Assembly (NCBI RefSeq): GCF_040958095.1 | Contig: NC_091214.1 | Coordinates: 9,841,871-9,905,870, forward strand | DNA: 64,000 bases | Direction of reading: 5' to 3' | Source: Procambarus clarkii | Taxonomy: Eukaryota > Arthropoda > Malacostraca > Decapoda > Cambaridae | In this document: in pieces, positions 43,217 to 53,795 of the stretch | Numbering within the stretch: the first letter of the stretch is position 1 | Layout: the number at the start of each line of letters is the position of its first letter | The notes under the pieces: generated by a model | Told to the model about the DNA's origin: nothing | What the model saw: the letters and a program-made list of their open reading frames with translations, nothing else | Database searches by the model: none | Position numbers and translations under genes: made by a program

Positions 43217-43269
43217 TTCAGAAGGGGCTTCGTTCCCTTCGCTGTTGATGGAGCGCTGAGGGGGGGGGC

Positions 43270-45038
43270 AGCCTGCTCTGTTGGCTCTCGCTTCGTCCCG
43301 CAGTTCGTGGGCATTTTTTGGTTGGCATTGGGCGGCTCCTCTTCCTTTGGGGGGTTCAGGGCTGGCAGGGTGGGCTTCTTCCCTTGTGCTTCGTCGTGTC
43401 ATCTTGGTGTGGGTGAGTTTGGACGTGGTCGATTCGCCCCATCCTTCCAGGGTTCCCGCCTGTTCCAATGCAGACACAGGGGCTTTGCAGATCTGCGGTT
43501 CTTCTGGACTTGTTCAGTCTGCTCCCTGGATTCTTTGCCCCTATTCGGATGACTGTTGTCTCCGGTCCAGCTTCTGTTGGGGCCGGGTGCCTGGATGGTG
43601 TCCCTGGACCTCCGGGTCCCTTCTTGGCAATTTCCTCTCCAGCGTTCTGGGACTGGCACAATTGGGGGTGGAGCTTCAGGCTTGCCACTTTTGTTGCCTT
43701 CCCTAGTTTGTAATTGGCACTTAGTGTATTTCTGCATCTTTATCGGATCTTGGTGACCTGTCTTCGTCTGCTTGGGATTCGGTTTTCTGGCCTACTTCGA
43801 CGACTGGAGGACATTCCGTCTTGTTCCGTCCTGGATTCGGACCTGGCTGGGTCTTGTTTAGGACTCTTGGACCGCTTCTCTGTCTCTCCCTTCAGAGGCG
43901 TTGCTGCGGCTGCGGTCCCACCTTTAGTTGTTTCTGAGGGAGTCCCGGGTCACTCAGTGGTTGCTCGAGCGGTTGTGAGGGAGTCTGAACTTCGCTGTGC
44001 TGGTCTACCCACTGGGTCAGGTTTGGCTTCGGTGTCTGTTTTGGTTCCTTCAGGGACGCCCCTTCAGCCTCTCTCGCGATCATTGGGTTTGTCCTCCGGG
44101 GACGAAGTGTTGGTGCTGCGTCGTCGGCTTCCTCTTTGGGGTTTTTGGTGTTCCGTGCCTTCGCACCTCCCCGAGCCTTCACTCAATGTGTTCGCAGATG
44201 GGTCATCTCTCAGCTGGGGCTTTTTGATCGGTGCTCACCAGGCCGGTCGGGGACTTTGGGGTCCGTCCTTCCATCGGGCTCACAGCAAGGTTCAGGACTT
44301 CGCGGCTGTCTGGTTTGCACTTCGGAGGGTTCGGGTCACTCGGGGCTCTACCATCTGGTTACATTCGAACTGTTCTCAGGTGGTTTATTGCTGGAACCAC
44401 GGGGGGTTCTCTTCGGTCCTTGCCTCTTTGGGGTTGGTTCCTTCTAGTGGCTCACCTGCTGGATTCTCGGGGTTTGGCTCTCCGTGCGGTTCATGTTCGG
44501 GAGTGTCCAACGTCCTGGCAGACGGCCTGTCTCGGTTCATTCCTCTGTTCATGGATTAGTTGGTTGTCGCCAACTCGTTTCATCGGCTCTGCCGTACGTA
44601 CGGACTCACGGACATGAACATCTTCGCATCGGCGTAGTCTCAGCATCTCCTATTCTATGTGGCACCCTTCCCCGCCTGTGAGGCATTCGCAGTGGATGCC
44701 TTTCGACAGGACTGGTCGAGGTGGAGTTACCTGTACCTCTTCCCCCGGTCCAGCTGTTGCTTCGGGTTCTGGCTCGGTTGGAGTCCTTCCCAAGGAGAGT
44801 AGTCCTCATGGCCCCTTGGTGGCCGGCCCAACTTTGTTTTCAGACGTTGCTTGATTGTTGTCCAAACCCGGGGCATTTCCCACAGCTGGGCCTCTTTCAG
44901 CAGGTTGGACCGGTCCTGTACATGGCTGGTTCGGCCTTCTTCTCGGCTGCTCTTCGCGTCTGGTCTTTTGACACGGGTGTATCACCATCTCTAAGGTGAT
45001 CAAGTGACTTCGTTGATGGTGTCCCATCTGTGAGTTTC
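43270..45038 (+). pseudogene. DIRS-4 RT/RNase H pseudogene
   Basis: About 43275-43440 gives WHWAAPLPLGGSGLAG as in DIRS-1; RT motifs follow in shifting frames (LGPGAWMVSLDLR near 43590; a LAYFDDW-like site near 43790-43810). RNase H survives at about 44165-44520: SLNVFADGSSLSWGFL, VQDFAAVWFAL and VSNVLADGLSRF. The third module is at about 44690-44990 (VLMAPWWPAQLCF). The TDAS aspartate motif is ADGS here. The first recombinase residues at about 44965-45035 end in a stop and a break. Confidence 0.85.
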
Positions 45039-45044
45039 ATCATC

Positions 45045-45250
45045 AGATGCATCTGATGCAATAAATGAACAAATCCACAAGGGCCATTCAACTCCTTTTG
45101 ACCATGTCGCAGCTCAGTCGATTAAGGCAGCGTCTGGGATGCTCTCGGACGCAAGTTCAAATCCTCGTCACGGCCCTTGTACTCACCTAATTGTTGTTGT
45201 TTTTTTGTGGATTTGTTCATTTGATGCATCACGCAATGGTGATTTCTGTG
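45045..45250 (+). mobile_element. tRNA-derived SINE with flanking inverted repeat
   Basis: Internal promoter-like GCTCAGTCGATTAAGGCAGC and a B-box-like GCAAGTTCAAATCCTCGTC. Outer segments AATGAACAAATCCACAAGGGCC (45064) and TGTGGATTTGTTCATTTGATG (45210) are complementary. Not a functional tRNA gene: the B box is mutated and no clean acceptor stem is seen. Confidence 0.7.
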
Positions 45251-45380
45251 TGTAATGAAGTAAGGGCGAAGAGGGAGAACGGCCTATTGACAAAGCTTGA
45301 GTGCATGGGGGGAGTTGTGTAAAACCCTGGTTTGTGCCTTGGAGATGCTGCAGGATCCAGTAAGTTCAGTAGAACTTCGG
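45251..45380. other. No gene; likely SINE tail
   Basis: Sequence between the SINE and the truncated end of DIRS-5; not assigned. Confidence 0.4.
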
Positions 45381-45385
45381 TTCCA

Positions 45386-46304
45386 ACTCCTTTACGAGGT
45401 AGCGTGCAACCAGGACCCTGATTGACCGCCAAAATCCCCGTGCCCAAGACATGTTACCATAGATAACAGCAAGTTCAACAAACTTACAAACGTCATGGGG
45501 ACACGGATAGACCGCAGGCTGGCTGGACCGAATAACCCTGCGGAGAGCCTGAGAGCCCTGAACCCGGGAACAGGGAAGAAGGAAAACCGGATCAGCCCAA
45601 AGCGTGTCTCCGGCTACCGAGGACGTGGCGCGCAAATAACGACAGAGCACCGCAACTGGACCCAACACATAATGAACCCCTGGCCTGACCAACAAAGCAT
45701 CAACAACCCAGGAGCCCCTCTGGAAAGCAGCCATCTCATTCTTCGCCAGAAAAGAATCAGACGGCTGCAAATGAACAAACCTATCACCACGACCAAAAGA
45801 ACAAAAACCCCTGCGCCGGAGGAGAGCATGAAGCTCTCTGACCTGATCCCCATAGACCAATGCCAACAAGAAAAGAGTCATAGAAAAACAATTCTGAACC
45901 GGAGGAGCCACAACAAAACGAGGAGAAGACAAATACGAGAGCATCCTGTCGAAGGACCAGGACTGCTCAGGTGGCGCATGAGCAGGTCAGAGGTGAAACA
46001 ACACCCAAGACAGCTTGCGAAACGGTGCAGAAGTAACATCTATTCTGAAAGCAAGCTGTAGCAGCTCCGCCAGCGCCGTACGATATGAGGCGACAGTATT
46101 CGGCATAAGACGACGGTCCTGAAACAGCCACAAGAGGAAGAATAAAACAACCGCAACCAAAAGCGAAGTACAACGACGGAGAGACAAAAAGAACCGGAAG
46201 AACTGCCAGGAAACTTCATATTGCCGCCGAGACAAAGCCCACAGGTGGGACACCATCAAAGAAGCAACCTGATCACCATAGAGATGGTGATAGACTCGAG
46301 TCAA
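45386..46304 (-). pseudogene. DIRS-5 tyrosine recombinase with lost catalytic residues
   Basis: Two open pieces (46304-45987 and 45944-45386) in different frames. The N-terminal part TRVYHHLYGDQVASLMVSHL is clear. The catalytic region reads GDQVRELHALL where DIRS-1 has GGRVGELHALL, so the first Arg is Gln; HDVRK has become HDVCK, losing the second Arg. RYLV retains the Tyr. Dead by substitution as well as frameshift. Confidence 0.88.
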
Positions 46305-46965
46305 AAACTCCAGACGCGAAGACTCGAGGAGAAGACCGAACCAGTCTCATTACGAACAGAGCCGATCTGCTGAAAGAGGCGGAGCAACGAGGAAAACTTC
46401 CGGGTTTGGACACCGAGTAAGCAGGGCCTGAAACCAAGGCTGGGCCGGCCACCACAGAGCCAGAAGGACTACACTTCCCTGGTAAATCTCCAAGCGAGCC
46501 AGGACCTGGAGCAATAGCAGAACTGGGGGGGGGGGGGGAAGAGTTACAGGAAGCCCCACCTCGATCAGTCCAGCCGAAAGGCATCGACCTTGACAGCCTC
46601 ACAGTCGAGGACTGTGCATGAAACCTATCATGCAGCGCCTGAGCTGCCTGCACCCAAATATCCTCATCATCAGATTGGGTGAATTAAGTCACCAACAAGC
46701 AACAGTGCTCAAAGGACTCAGGGTCGAAGGTGTCACCGACCTAACAGGCAGCATGAGGGAAGGAAAAACAATGAGCGTCGCCCTCAGACAAGGGGACAGA
46801 GCAACCCTCAAACTCGCACAAGGCAAGAGGAGACCCAGGGGTCGCATTCATTGGACCCGTGCACCACCATGGGAATTCCCAGGGTCCCCTAGACTGGTAT
46901 CGCTAAGGGTAAGCCCAGGCAGAGCACTGCTAACCAGCGCCCAAGTCTACCAAACAAAGTGCTAA
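46305..46965 (-). pseudogene. DIRS-5 gag N-terminus fused to RT C-terminal module
   Basis: 46965-46625 matches the gag start (a Cys/His region, then VQAAQALHDRF). At about 46615 it passes into RT sequence (VRLSRSMPFGWTDRGGASC, then LALWWPAQPWFQALL). About 3.1 kb relative to DIRS-1 is missing. A G14 tract (C on minus) at 46527-46540 disturbs the frame. Confidence 0.82.
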
Positions 46966-47529
46966 AGCTGAACCTCCGGAACGTATCCATTCATAGGGGC
47001 GAAGCAGGGGGTACCATTGAACACAGGAGGTCAACACCCTAGCTAAATAGGAGCAAGGGACATAAGGCAGACTCCCCCTACCAGGCCAAAACTAAAAGTA
47101 AAAGAAAAACCCCGCAAGAGGACAACATACCCAGGAGGAACAGAGCTGGCCTCTGTAATAGGTGAAAACTAGCTGTGCAGTACCCTGTCCCCCCCAGTGC
47201 AAAAACTACCATTTACCCCAAGGTAGACAAGGGAGGAAAACATCCCAACACTCAGGGTGGTCAATCACCAAGCAGCAAAATACCCCAGAGGTAGACCCCA
47301 AGGCGACTTGTGGAAGATAACTCCAAGTCCCAAGGGTGGTACTTACAGGGCACTCAGGGCAGGGAAGGTGACCCTAAGCACATGCAGCTCGAGTACCTGT
47401 GAATATTACGCACAGCTCGCACGCCACCGTAAGAGCAGTATTGAACACCAGGCACAGCACAACAAGAGAATCTAGAACTGGAGCCAGCAGACCGTGCCAC
47501 AAGCACATCAGCCTAAGAACTAGTGGTTG

Positions 47530-47945
47530 GATCGCCGGTGCAGGGGGTCTGGCGCTCCCCCTTTCCCCTCCCAGGAAAGGGGGGGGGAAGCTGCGCAGAC
47601 AAGCGGCATGGCTCGTGTGACGTCATGCTTGATTGCTAGTTTTCATTTGGGGAGTTCTGTCCACTCGTTTTGGCTATATTTGTTGTTTTAACCAGAATAG
47701 GGGTTTGTTTTGGAGCGCTTACCTTCCTGGGTGCCTGTCCCGGTTGATGGCAGATGCAGAATGCTCCAAATCACATGTGCACTTCTATAGGCCATTGCTC
47801 TTCATGCCTTTCTGAGAGGGCCAGGTTCTGGCCGGGGTCTCCGGTAGGCCTAGACCTCCAGTCACACTGACTGATGTTTAAGTCTAGGGATATACATATC
47901 AGCCTGGATAGCTCCAGGGAGCCAAAGGGGCTCTCCCCAGAATTT
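47530..47945 (-). repeat. DIRS-5 right inverted terminal repeat
   Basis: Same block order as 36240-36667; outer end AGCTCCAGGGAGCC...TCTCCCCAGAA, then T9. Confidence 0.88.
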
Positions 47946-48089
47946 TTTTTTTCTTGGATCTAGATTAACTCCATTACATCTACATAGATGTATTATAACC
48001 ATACATTATTTACATCATTTGTATAAACCCCAATTTAAGAGTTAAAAGCACACCTTATAAAAATTTGCTTAAAAGCATTGTCAGAAAAC
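47946..48089. other. No recognised feature
   Basis: A/T-rich sequence in the TRMT44 intron. Confidence 0.5.
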
Positions 48090-49790
48090 ATAGAGGAAGA
48101 AGCACTTAGCAAGAATGGTAAGAAAAACAATGAGTAGCTGTGGTTGGGATAAGTCAGATCTGAATCCAGAGGCATAGGCTAAGCAAGTACTGCACAGCAT
48201 TGAAGAATACCTTAGAACAGGTAAGAAAGAAGAGGTCAAAATGCAGTCAGAAGCTGGTGAGGGAAAAGGCAGAGGCATGCCATTCAGAGGAATGGCATTC
48301 CTCAAGCTCGGAAACATTAGTGGGCTCAGATATGGTAGCATCGCCATACGTCAAACCAAGGACATTAGATTCCAGGGTAGCAGCATGCGGAAAAGCAACA
48401 ACAGAGATCAAGATCATTTTTCTAGGGAAAAAGTGGAGGTGAAAGCATCCAGTTTAGGTTTATAGCAAGATGACTGAAGTATGTTGAAGAGAGAGATGGT
48501 GGAAGCTATGTATTATGTGAAATCAGTAATTGTTTCAGCTGGAGATGACTGGTAGATCCAGCTGGGATGCAGAGGCATGATAACAATCATGGTGACTGGA
48601 ATGAACAAGAGGCAGATAAGAGCACCAGATGGGGTTTGTAAGGGCATCCAAAGTATCCAAAGATAAGGTTGCAGAAAATGGGACCAAGCACAAAAAGGCA
48701 GACAGGGAACGGTTACGAGTAAGGTACACAGACCTAGGGAAAGGGGTCAGGAGGGACATGGTTTCTGAGTGTGATGGGACACAAGGAGCAGTCGTACAGG
48801 TATAACTAACAATAACCTGTAAACAATCTGTTCCAGAGCTGGGGACCAGAAGGACAGCAGGCCTGAGAGTCAGAACGGTCAGAGCATGCAAAGCATCACA
48901 TCTTGGAAGAGATCCAGGTACCACAGTTGTCCTCTGAGAAGGGAATGTTGTTATTGTGCTTGAGGGAGAAGATGTAGTGCTCCATCTTGCAGTGTACACA
49001 GGTCCAGAAAAACACACGATGGGTTTCACTACAATTAATGCATCGATCAAGGAGAGATTTGCAAGAATCCATCACATGTCCATAATTGCCACTCAAGGGT
49101 CAAAGGAAGACCTCGATATGACAAGTGGCAGAGCCATAGCAAATCTTTCAGCACTGATTGCACTGGTGGGGAGAGGGGATATATTCTTGCATTGAACATT
49201 TGATACCATGATGTATAACAAATGTGGGGAGGGAGCGAGGGTCAAAAGTTACTTTTGGTATCTGGACAGACTGTGCATGTTTATCACAGGGATGAAGAGT
49301 GAATATGTCCATCTGGAGTACCAAGTGTCCCTTGGCCTCTAAAATATCTTGGATATCCTCATGGCAGTTTCTGAGATCACTGCCATTAATAGCAATGTGA
49401 GACTGGGAAAAAATAGTCCCCAGCGCTGAGGACCCCAGTAACCTGATCAACCAGGCTGTGGCTCATACGTCAGGCTGCGAGCAGCCGCGTCTAACAGCCT
49501 GGTTGATCAGTCCAGCAACCAGGAGGCCTGGTCGACGACTGGGCCGCGGGGACACTAAGCCCCGGAAGCACCTCAAAGTAACCTCAAGGTAAGGTAAGCG
49601 CTAGCACTTTAATGGACATACTTCGTAATTCAAGCTGGGACTTCAAGAACATTGAGGAGAGCAAACTGTGTTTGAGAGACAATCAGTGAAGAACAAGCAC
49701 TGGCAAACAAGATGACTACATTGGTAGTGCAGTCAATGCCACTATTACGAAGGCAGCAGTAGCAGGGCGATGACCTACACATAACCAGAA
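48090..49790 (-). pseudogene. LINE ORF1 (gag-like, zinc knuckles), degenerate
   Basis: Minus translation in shifting frames: SHIAINGSDLRNCHEDIQDI, VTFDPRSLPTFVIHHGIKC, EYIPSPHQCNQC, then GHVMDSCKSLLDRCINC and CVHCKMEHYIFSLKHNN. The C-x2-C...H...C pattern fits zinc knuckles of I-clade ORF1 proteins, which bind element RNA. Probably the ORF1 of an element like that at 36845-39160, but not joined to it. Interrupted by a LINE tail at 49430-49600. Confidence 0.65.
49430..49600 (+). mobile_element. Short CR1-like LINE 3' end
   Basis: CTGATCAACCAGGCTGTGGC...ACGTCAGGCTGCGAGCAGCC...AACCTCAAGGTAAGGTAAG is the reverse complement of 29170-29335. Extreme 5' truncation, a SINE-sized copy. AGCGCT occurs on both sides (49416 and 49599), a possible short target duplication. 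Confidence 0.85.
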
Positions 49791-50021
49791 CACAGCACTA
49801 TTTTACCTCCCAATGTGGTGCATGACCTCACATGCAATTTTCCAAGCAGCCACTTTTGTGGCTTAAATTTTAGTATTTTAAAGATAATAGAGTAAGGCAT
49901 GCTCAAGATATTAAATGGTAAAGTTGAGAAAGTAAAATGAAGAAATAAACATGACAAAACCATTAGGTATTTCTACCACTGATACCAAATAATAAACAGT
50001 TGTAGCTTTTAGAATCATTAC

Positions 50022-50618
50022 CTCTAGTATGTGTTTTTTTTCCATGAGCATTCTGGCTACAGTTGACACAAGATCATCTTTGATTGTCTTCTCAAGCTGC
50101 GTACAATTACGCACAGCTTGCACAGCATCCCGAGCTTTAAAATTTTCTGTCCAAAGAATATGGTTCCCTGCTTTGTGTGTGTTAATTCCAAGGTTCTCAC
50201 AACTACCATCACGTGTCTGACTCTCTATACTTTTAGTGCTTCTTTTTCTAATAAACTGGTCAATCTTTTGGTTCATCTGAGGGGTCTCCAGTGCACTGTA
50301 TGTTCTCTCCTGTCCAATCAGACAAACTCTTTTGGTCGAAGGAATTCTCAGCTTGTCTTGCCATACTTCAAAGCCACAAACACTGCCCACTTCTTTGACA
50401 TATTCAAGATAGTCTGAGTACTGGCTTCTACCTGTATACTTTCTTCGGTACTTGCAGTCAAAGTCGTGGGCACAACATGGAATTACAAAGAAACGAGTTG
50501 TATATTTGGATTTAGCAGCAATGACAGGAATCCATGGAGTTAATTCATCTGAATGGTTACCAATCAGCCAGTCATATGCAGGAAAAAGGTTCTTATCAGA
50601 TGGTTCAATGGCTTCTTC
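50022..50618 (-). CDS. TRMT44: TRMT44, methyltransferase-core exon
   Basis: 597 nt, phase 0 at both ends, no internal stop. Acceptor TTTTTTTACTTATTCTAG before 50618; donor GAG|GTAATG after 50022. It opens EEAIEPSDKNLFPAYDWLIG, then NHSDELTPWIPVIAAKSKY, FFVIPCCAHDFDCKY, YLEYVKEVGSVCGFEVWQD and LRIPSTKRVCLIG. The NHSDELTPWIP, FFV(I/L)PCC and LRIPSTKR strings are, from memory of the family, hallmarks of TRMT44/Trm44, part of its SAM-dependent Rossmann-like catalytic domain. Upstream exons (SAM-binding glycine motif) are not found in the window and should lie beyond 64000. DIRS-6 ends 12 nt upstream of the acceptor. Confidence 0.93.
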
Positions 50619-50786
50619 CTAGAATAAGTAAAAAAATCAGTGTTGAATGTAATGAAACGCCGTTTTCTGGGTGTGAGCCGGAGGCTGCTCTAGGCTGATA
50701 TGCTAATGTCAGACTTTGGCATCAGTCATGTGTATGGAGTTCTGTGGGCCTACCGGGGACCACGAGCCAGAACCTGGCCCCCTCAG

Positions 50787-51120
50787 CAACCCGTTCTCGC
50801 ACTTTCGTATAGTCAATATTGACTTATTAAATACGTGCATATGTGACATACTAAACATACTAGTTTACCTTGAAAAGCTTCATAGAAAACACCAACCTTA
50901 CCTAACCTTCTTAGTATGTTAGGGTATACCTATTATAGGTATAGGTTAAGTAATAATTGTAATTACGAAGCAATAAGATGCTTATCTTAACATACTAAGA
51001 AGGTTAGGTAAGGTCGGTGTTTTCTATGAAGCTTTTCAAGGTAAACTAGTATGTTTAGTATGTCACATATGCACGTATTAAGTAAGTCAATATTGACTAA
51101 GAAAGTGCGGGAACGGGTTG
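50787..51120. mobile_element. 334-bp hairpin MITE inside DIRS-6 terminal repeat
   Basis: Ends CAACCCGTTCTCGCAC and GTGCGGGAACGGGTTG. Flanked by CCCTCAG on both sides (50780-50786, 51121-51127). Same family as 17054-17424. Younger than DIRS-6, whose repeat it splits. Confidence 0.9.
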
Positions 51121-51469
51121 CCCTCAGAGAGGCAAAGGGAGCAATAGTCTATAGAAACCCCCGTGTGGTTGGAAGCATTCTATGCCTGCCATCAACTGGG
51201 TCTAGCACCCAGTAAGCATCCCAAAACAAACCCCTATTCTGGTGAAAATATTGCTACAAACACCAAAGAAATGGATAGAACTCCCCTAAAAATAAACGAG
51301 CAAACGAACATGTCACACGTCGCCACGCCGCTGTCTGCGCAGCTCCCCCCTCCCGGGGAGGGGGGAGGGGAAGCCTCAGACCCCCCACGCCAGCTATCCA
51401 CCCGTCAGTTTTGAGGGTGGATGTCAAAACACACGAAAAAACGCCGACCAGAGGGAGGGAGGGAGGGAT

Positions 51470-51560
51470 GCCGGGGAGCCTCCGGGTCACACCCAGAAAA
51501 TGGCGTTTCATCATATTCAATGCTGGTTTCCTGGGGGGAGCCCCGTCAGCCCCTCAGAGC
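51470..51560 (-). repeat. DIRS-6 internal complementary region
   Basis: CCGGGGAGCCTCCGGGTCAC, AGAAAATGGCGTTTCATC, then GGTTTCCTGGGGGGAGCCCC: same design as 31644-31734. Confidence 0.85.
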
Positions 51561-51689
51561 TAACTACCCGAAGAGGAAAACAAGAGGGACTTACCCGGGA
51601 GGCGGTCGCTGCTCACTCCTCAACTCGAAGTCGAGACAACTGGCTGCAACTGCCATCCCAAAGCGACACAGGCCCGATTGGGCACCGAA

Positions 51690-51970
51690 ACGTTCACAAG
51701 TTAATGAGCAGAAAGGACCCTGTTCGACCGCCAAAAGCCCCGTGCCCGAATGTCAGCCCAGGACATGTTGCCAAAGATGGTAGCAAGAGCAGCGAACTTA
51801 CGAACGTCATGGGCACAGGGATAGACCGCAGGCGAGTCATCCGAAGCGACCAGCGCCAAAGAGCCAAGGACCACATCGAACCTCTCCTGGTTCAGGCAAT
51901 GAACCACCGGAGAGCAGTCCGAATGGAGCCAGATCTTCGATTCGAGGGCGACCCGAACCCTCCGCAGCAC
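51690..51970 (-). pseudogene. DIRS-6 RNase H fused to recombinase C-terminus
   Basis: One minus-strand frame reads IWLHSDCSPVVHCLNQERF (RNase H), then SLALVASDDSPAVYPCAHDV, where the recombinase begins, through RKFAALATIFGNMSW and GFWRSNRVL. The deletion removes RT's third module and most of the recombinase, but the frame is kept. HxxR and Trp remain; the first Arg is gone. Confidence 0.88.
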
Positions 51971-53560
51971 AAACTACACCACTGCGAACTCCCGCACTGT
52001 GCTGTGGGCCCGACAGAAGGACGGACCCCATTGCCCCTGGCCGGCCTGGTGAGCACTAGTCACAAAGCCCCAGCCGAGAGACGACGCATCCGTGAACACA
52101 CAGGGCGAGGGCGAGGGCAGGCGCCAAGGCACTGAACCCCGAAAAACCCGAAGAGGAAGCCGGTGACACAGCAGCCGAAGCAAGTCCTCCGGGGTCCGAA
52201 TCCAGCGATTGCAAGAGAGAGGCGGAAGGGACGTCCCCGAAATAACCAGAACAGTTGACGAAGCCAAACTCAGCTTGGCGGGAAGACCATCATGCGGAGT
52301 TCAAGCTCCCACACAGACCCTCGAGCAACTGCCAGGTGACCCTAGAGCCCCCAAAAACTGGCGCATGCGGAACCGCAGCCACGGGAGAGACTCAGGAGGA
52401 AGAGACAAGGAAGCAGTCCGAGAGTCCCATACAAGACCCAGCCAGGTCCGAACCTGGGAGGGAACCAAATGGGACTCCTTCCAATTCACCAAGAACCCAA
52501 ACCTGGCAAGCTAGGAAAGAACCAAATCCCTGGCTAACAGACAAGAGGACAGGCTGGGAGCCCAAACCAGCCAGTCGTCGAGGTAGGCCAACACCCGAAC
52601 ACCTAAGAGACGCAGATGGGCCACCACGACCCAGGTAAGGCGCATGAACACGTGAGGTGCCAGGTTCAACCCGAACGGGAGACAATGAAAACGGTAACCC
52701 TGACGCCCACAACAAAACCGAGCCAGTCCCAGAACCCTGGGTGAATCGGGAAGTGCCAATAAGCGTTCCAAAGGTCCAGGGACACCATCCAAGAGCCCAG
52801 CTCCAACAGGAACCGAACCTGGGACAGCGTAGTCATCCAAAAAGAGGGGCAATGAATCCAAGGGTCCAGATGGCACAAGTCCAAAATGCAGGTACGCACA
52901 GTCCCGTTTCGGGACTGGAAACAGACGGGAAACCCATCTGAGGGACGTCGTCGTTTCGACCACACCCAAGTGCATCCACTCCAAGATGACCTGACCGAGC
53001 GCAGGGGAAGAGGCTTGCCCCGCCAGCCCCGAACCCCCGGAAGGAGGAGGGGCCACCCGACACCACCGCAGGCCGAAGGAAATGACCCGAAATGCACACA
53101 AATCGTGGGATCAGGCGTGAGCGAACAGCACCAGCCTCCCCCACATTGCCCCGTAAATGGGGCAATGTGGAGGAGACCCAGACCCAGAACCTCGCATTGA
53201 GCGAACACCGCGCCAAGCAGACGAAGGCGGGACTGAAGGCAGGGCCGGACCAGAACCTGGCACCAGTGGCCTACCACGACGAGCGAAACCCCGAGCCCTC
53301 CTCCGAGACCCACAGAGCCACCAGAACAGAACAAGTCAGACATAGGACGACAAGTAGCCGACGCAGCCTGTATATACTGCACCACAGCAGAGTCCTCAAA
53401 AAGAGGAGGACAAAAAAGAAGACATCCTAAGAGCCAGGGACCAGGACCTCCCTGGTGCAGATTCCAGGGAGGAGACAAGCACCGCCTGCCGACAAGCGAG
53501 GCGGGAAGTATAAAACAGGGAAACCGCTTCCCGCAAGATCGGTGCAAACAGCTTCAACTC
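51860..53560 (-). pseudogene. DIRS-6 gag C-terminus and RT
   Basis: Minus: gag end with VGLGGGLGVSLVVVGHWCQV (about 53280), then RT: MGFPSVSSPETGLC/FPVPKRDCA region (52920), VPIGAGLLDGVPGP or LELGSWMVSLDLWNAYWHFP (52790), a LAYLDDWLVWAPS catalytic motif (about 52570) and RNase H (TDASSLGWGFVTSAHQ, about 52100). The DD pair survives. Several frameshifts. Confidence 0.85.
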
Positions 53561-53637
53561 CCCACATTCTGGAAGGGACGGTCCCCCTGGTCTCTGAGGG
53601 GGGCCAGGTTCTGGCTAATGGTCCCTAGTAGGCCAAA

Positions 53638-53795
53638 GGATACCTGGTCAACCAGGCTGTGACTCATACGTCAGGCTGCGAGCAGCCGCGTCCAACAGCC
53701 TGGTTGATCAGTCCAGCAACCAGGAGGCCTGGTCGACGACTGGGCCGTGGTGACGCTAAGCCCCGGAAGCACCTCAAAGTAACCTCAAGGTAAGG
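53638..53795 (+). mobile_element. CR1-like LINE 3' end inside DIRS-6 terminal repeat
   Basis: GATACCTGGTCAACCAGGCTGTG to AACCTCAAGGTAAGG. It splits the terminal repeat between CTAGTAGGCC and AAGGCCCACAGAACTCC, leaving a short AGGCC-type duplication. Almost identical to 49440-49600. Confidence 0.88.

Larger units (their letters stand above)
41244..45038 (+). mobile_element. DIRS-4: degenerate plus-strand DIRS copy
   Basis: Leader (41250-41580) related to 59110-59440 read from minus, gag N-terminus, a T-rich segment, then RT/RNase H to the first recombinase codons. The left terminal repeat is replaced by the minisatellite, and the recombinase is cut off at about 45035 next to a SINE. Confidence 0.82.
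45381..47945 (-). mobile_element. DIRS-5: minus-strand deletion derivative
   Basis: Right terminal repeat 47530-47945, leader 46960-47530, gag N-terminus (46965-46610) fused to the RT C-terminal module, then the recombinase, which stops just after its catalytic Tyr at about 45386. The left terminal repeat and ICR are lost. Faces DIRS-4 tail to tail. Confidence 0.85.

Noticed and set aside
42054..43259. 401-codon hydrophobic frame, at first sight a multi-membrane protein
   Set aside because: T-rich DNA reads as Phe/Leu/Val; it runs through (TA)n as an Ile-Tyr repeat, and its homologue in DIRS-7 is not open.
45105..45180. Possible tRNA-Leu/Ser-like gene
   Set aside because: B-box mutated (GTTCAAATCC), no matching acceptor arms; better explained as a SINE head.
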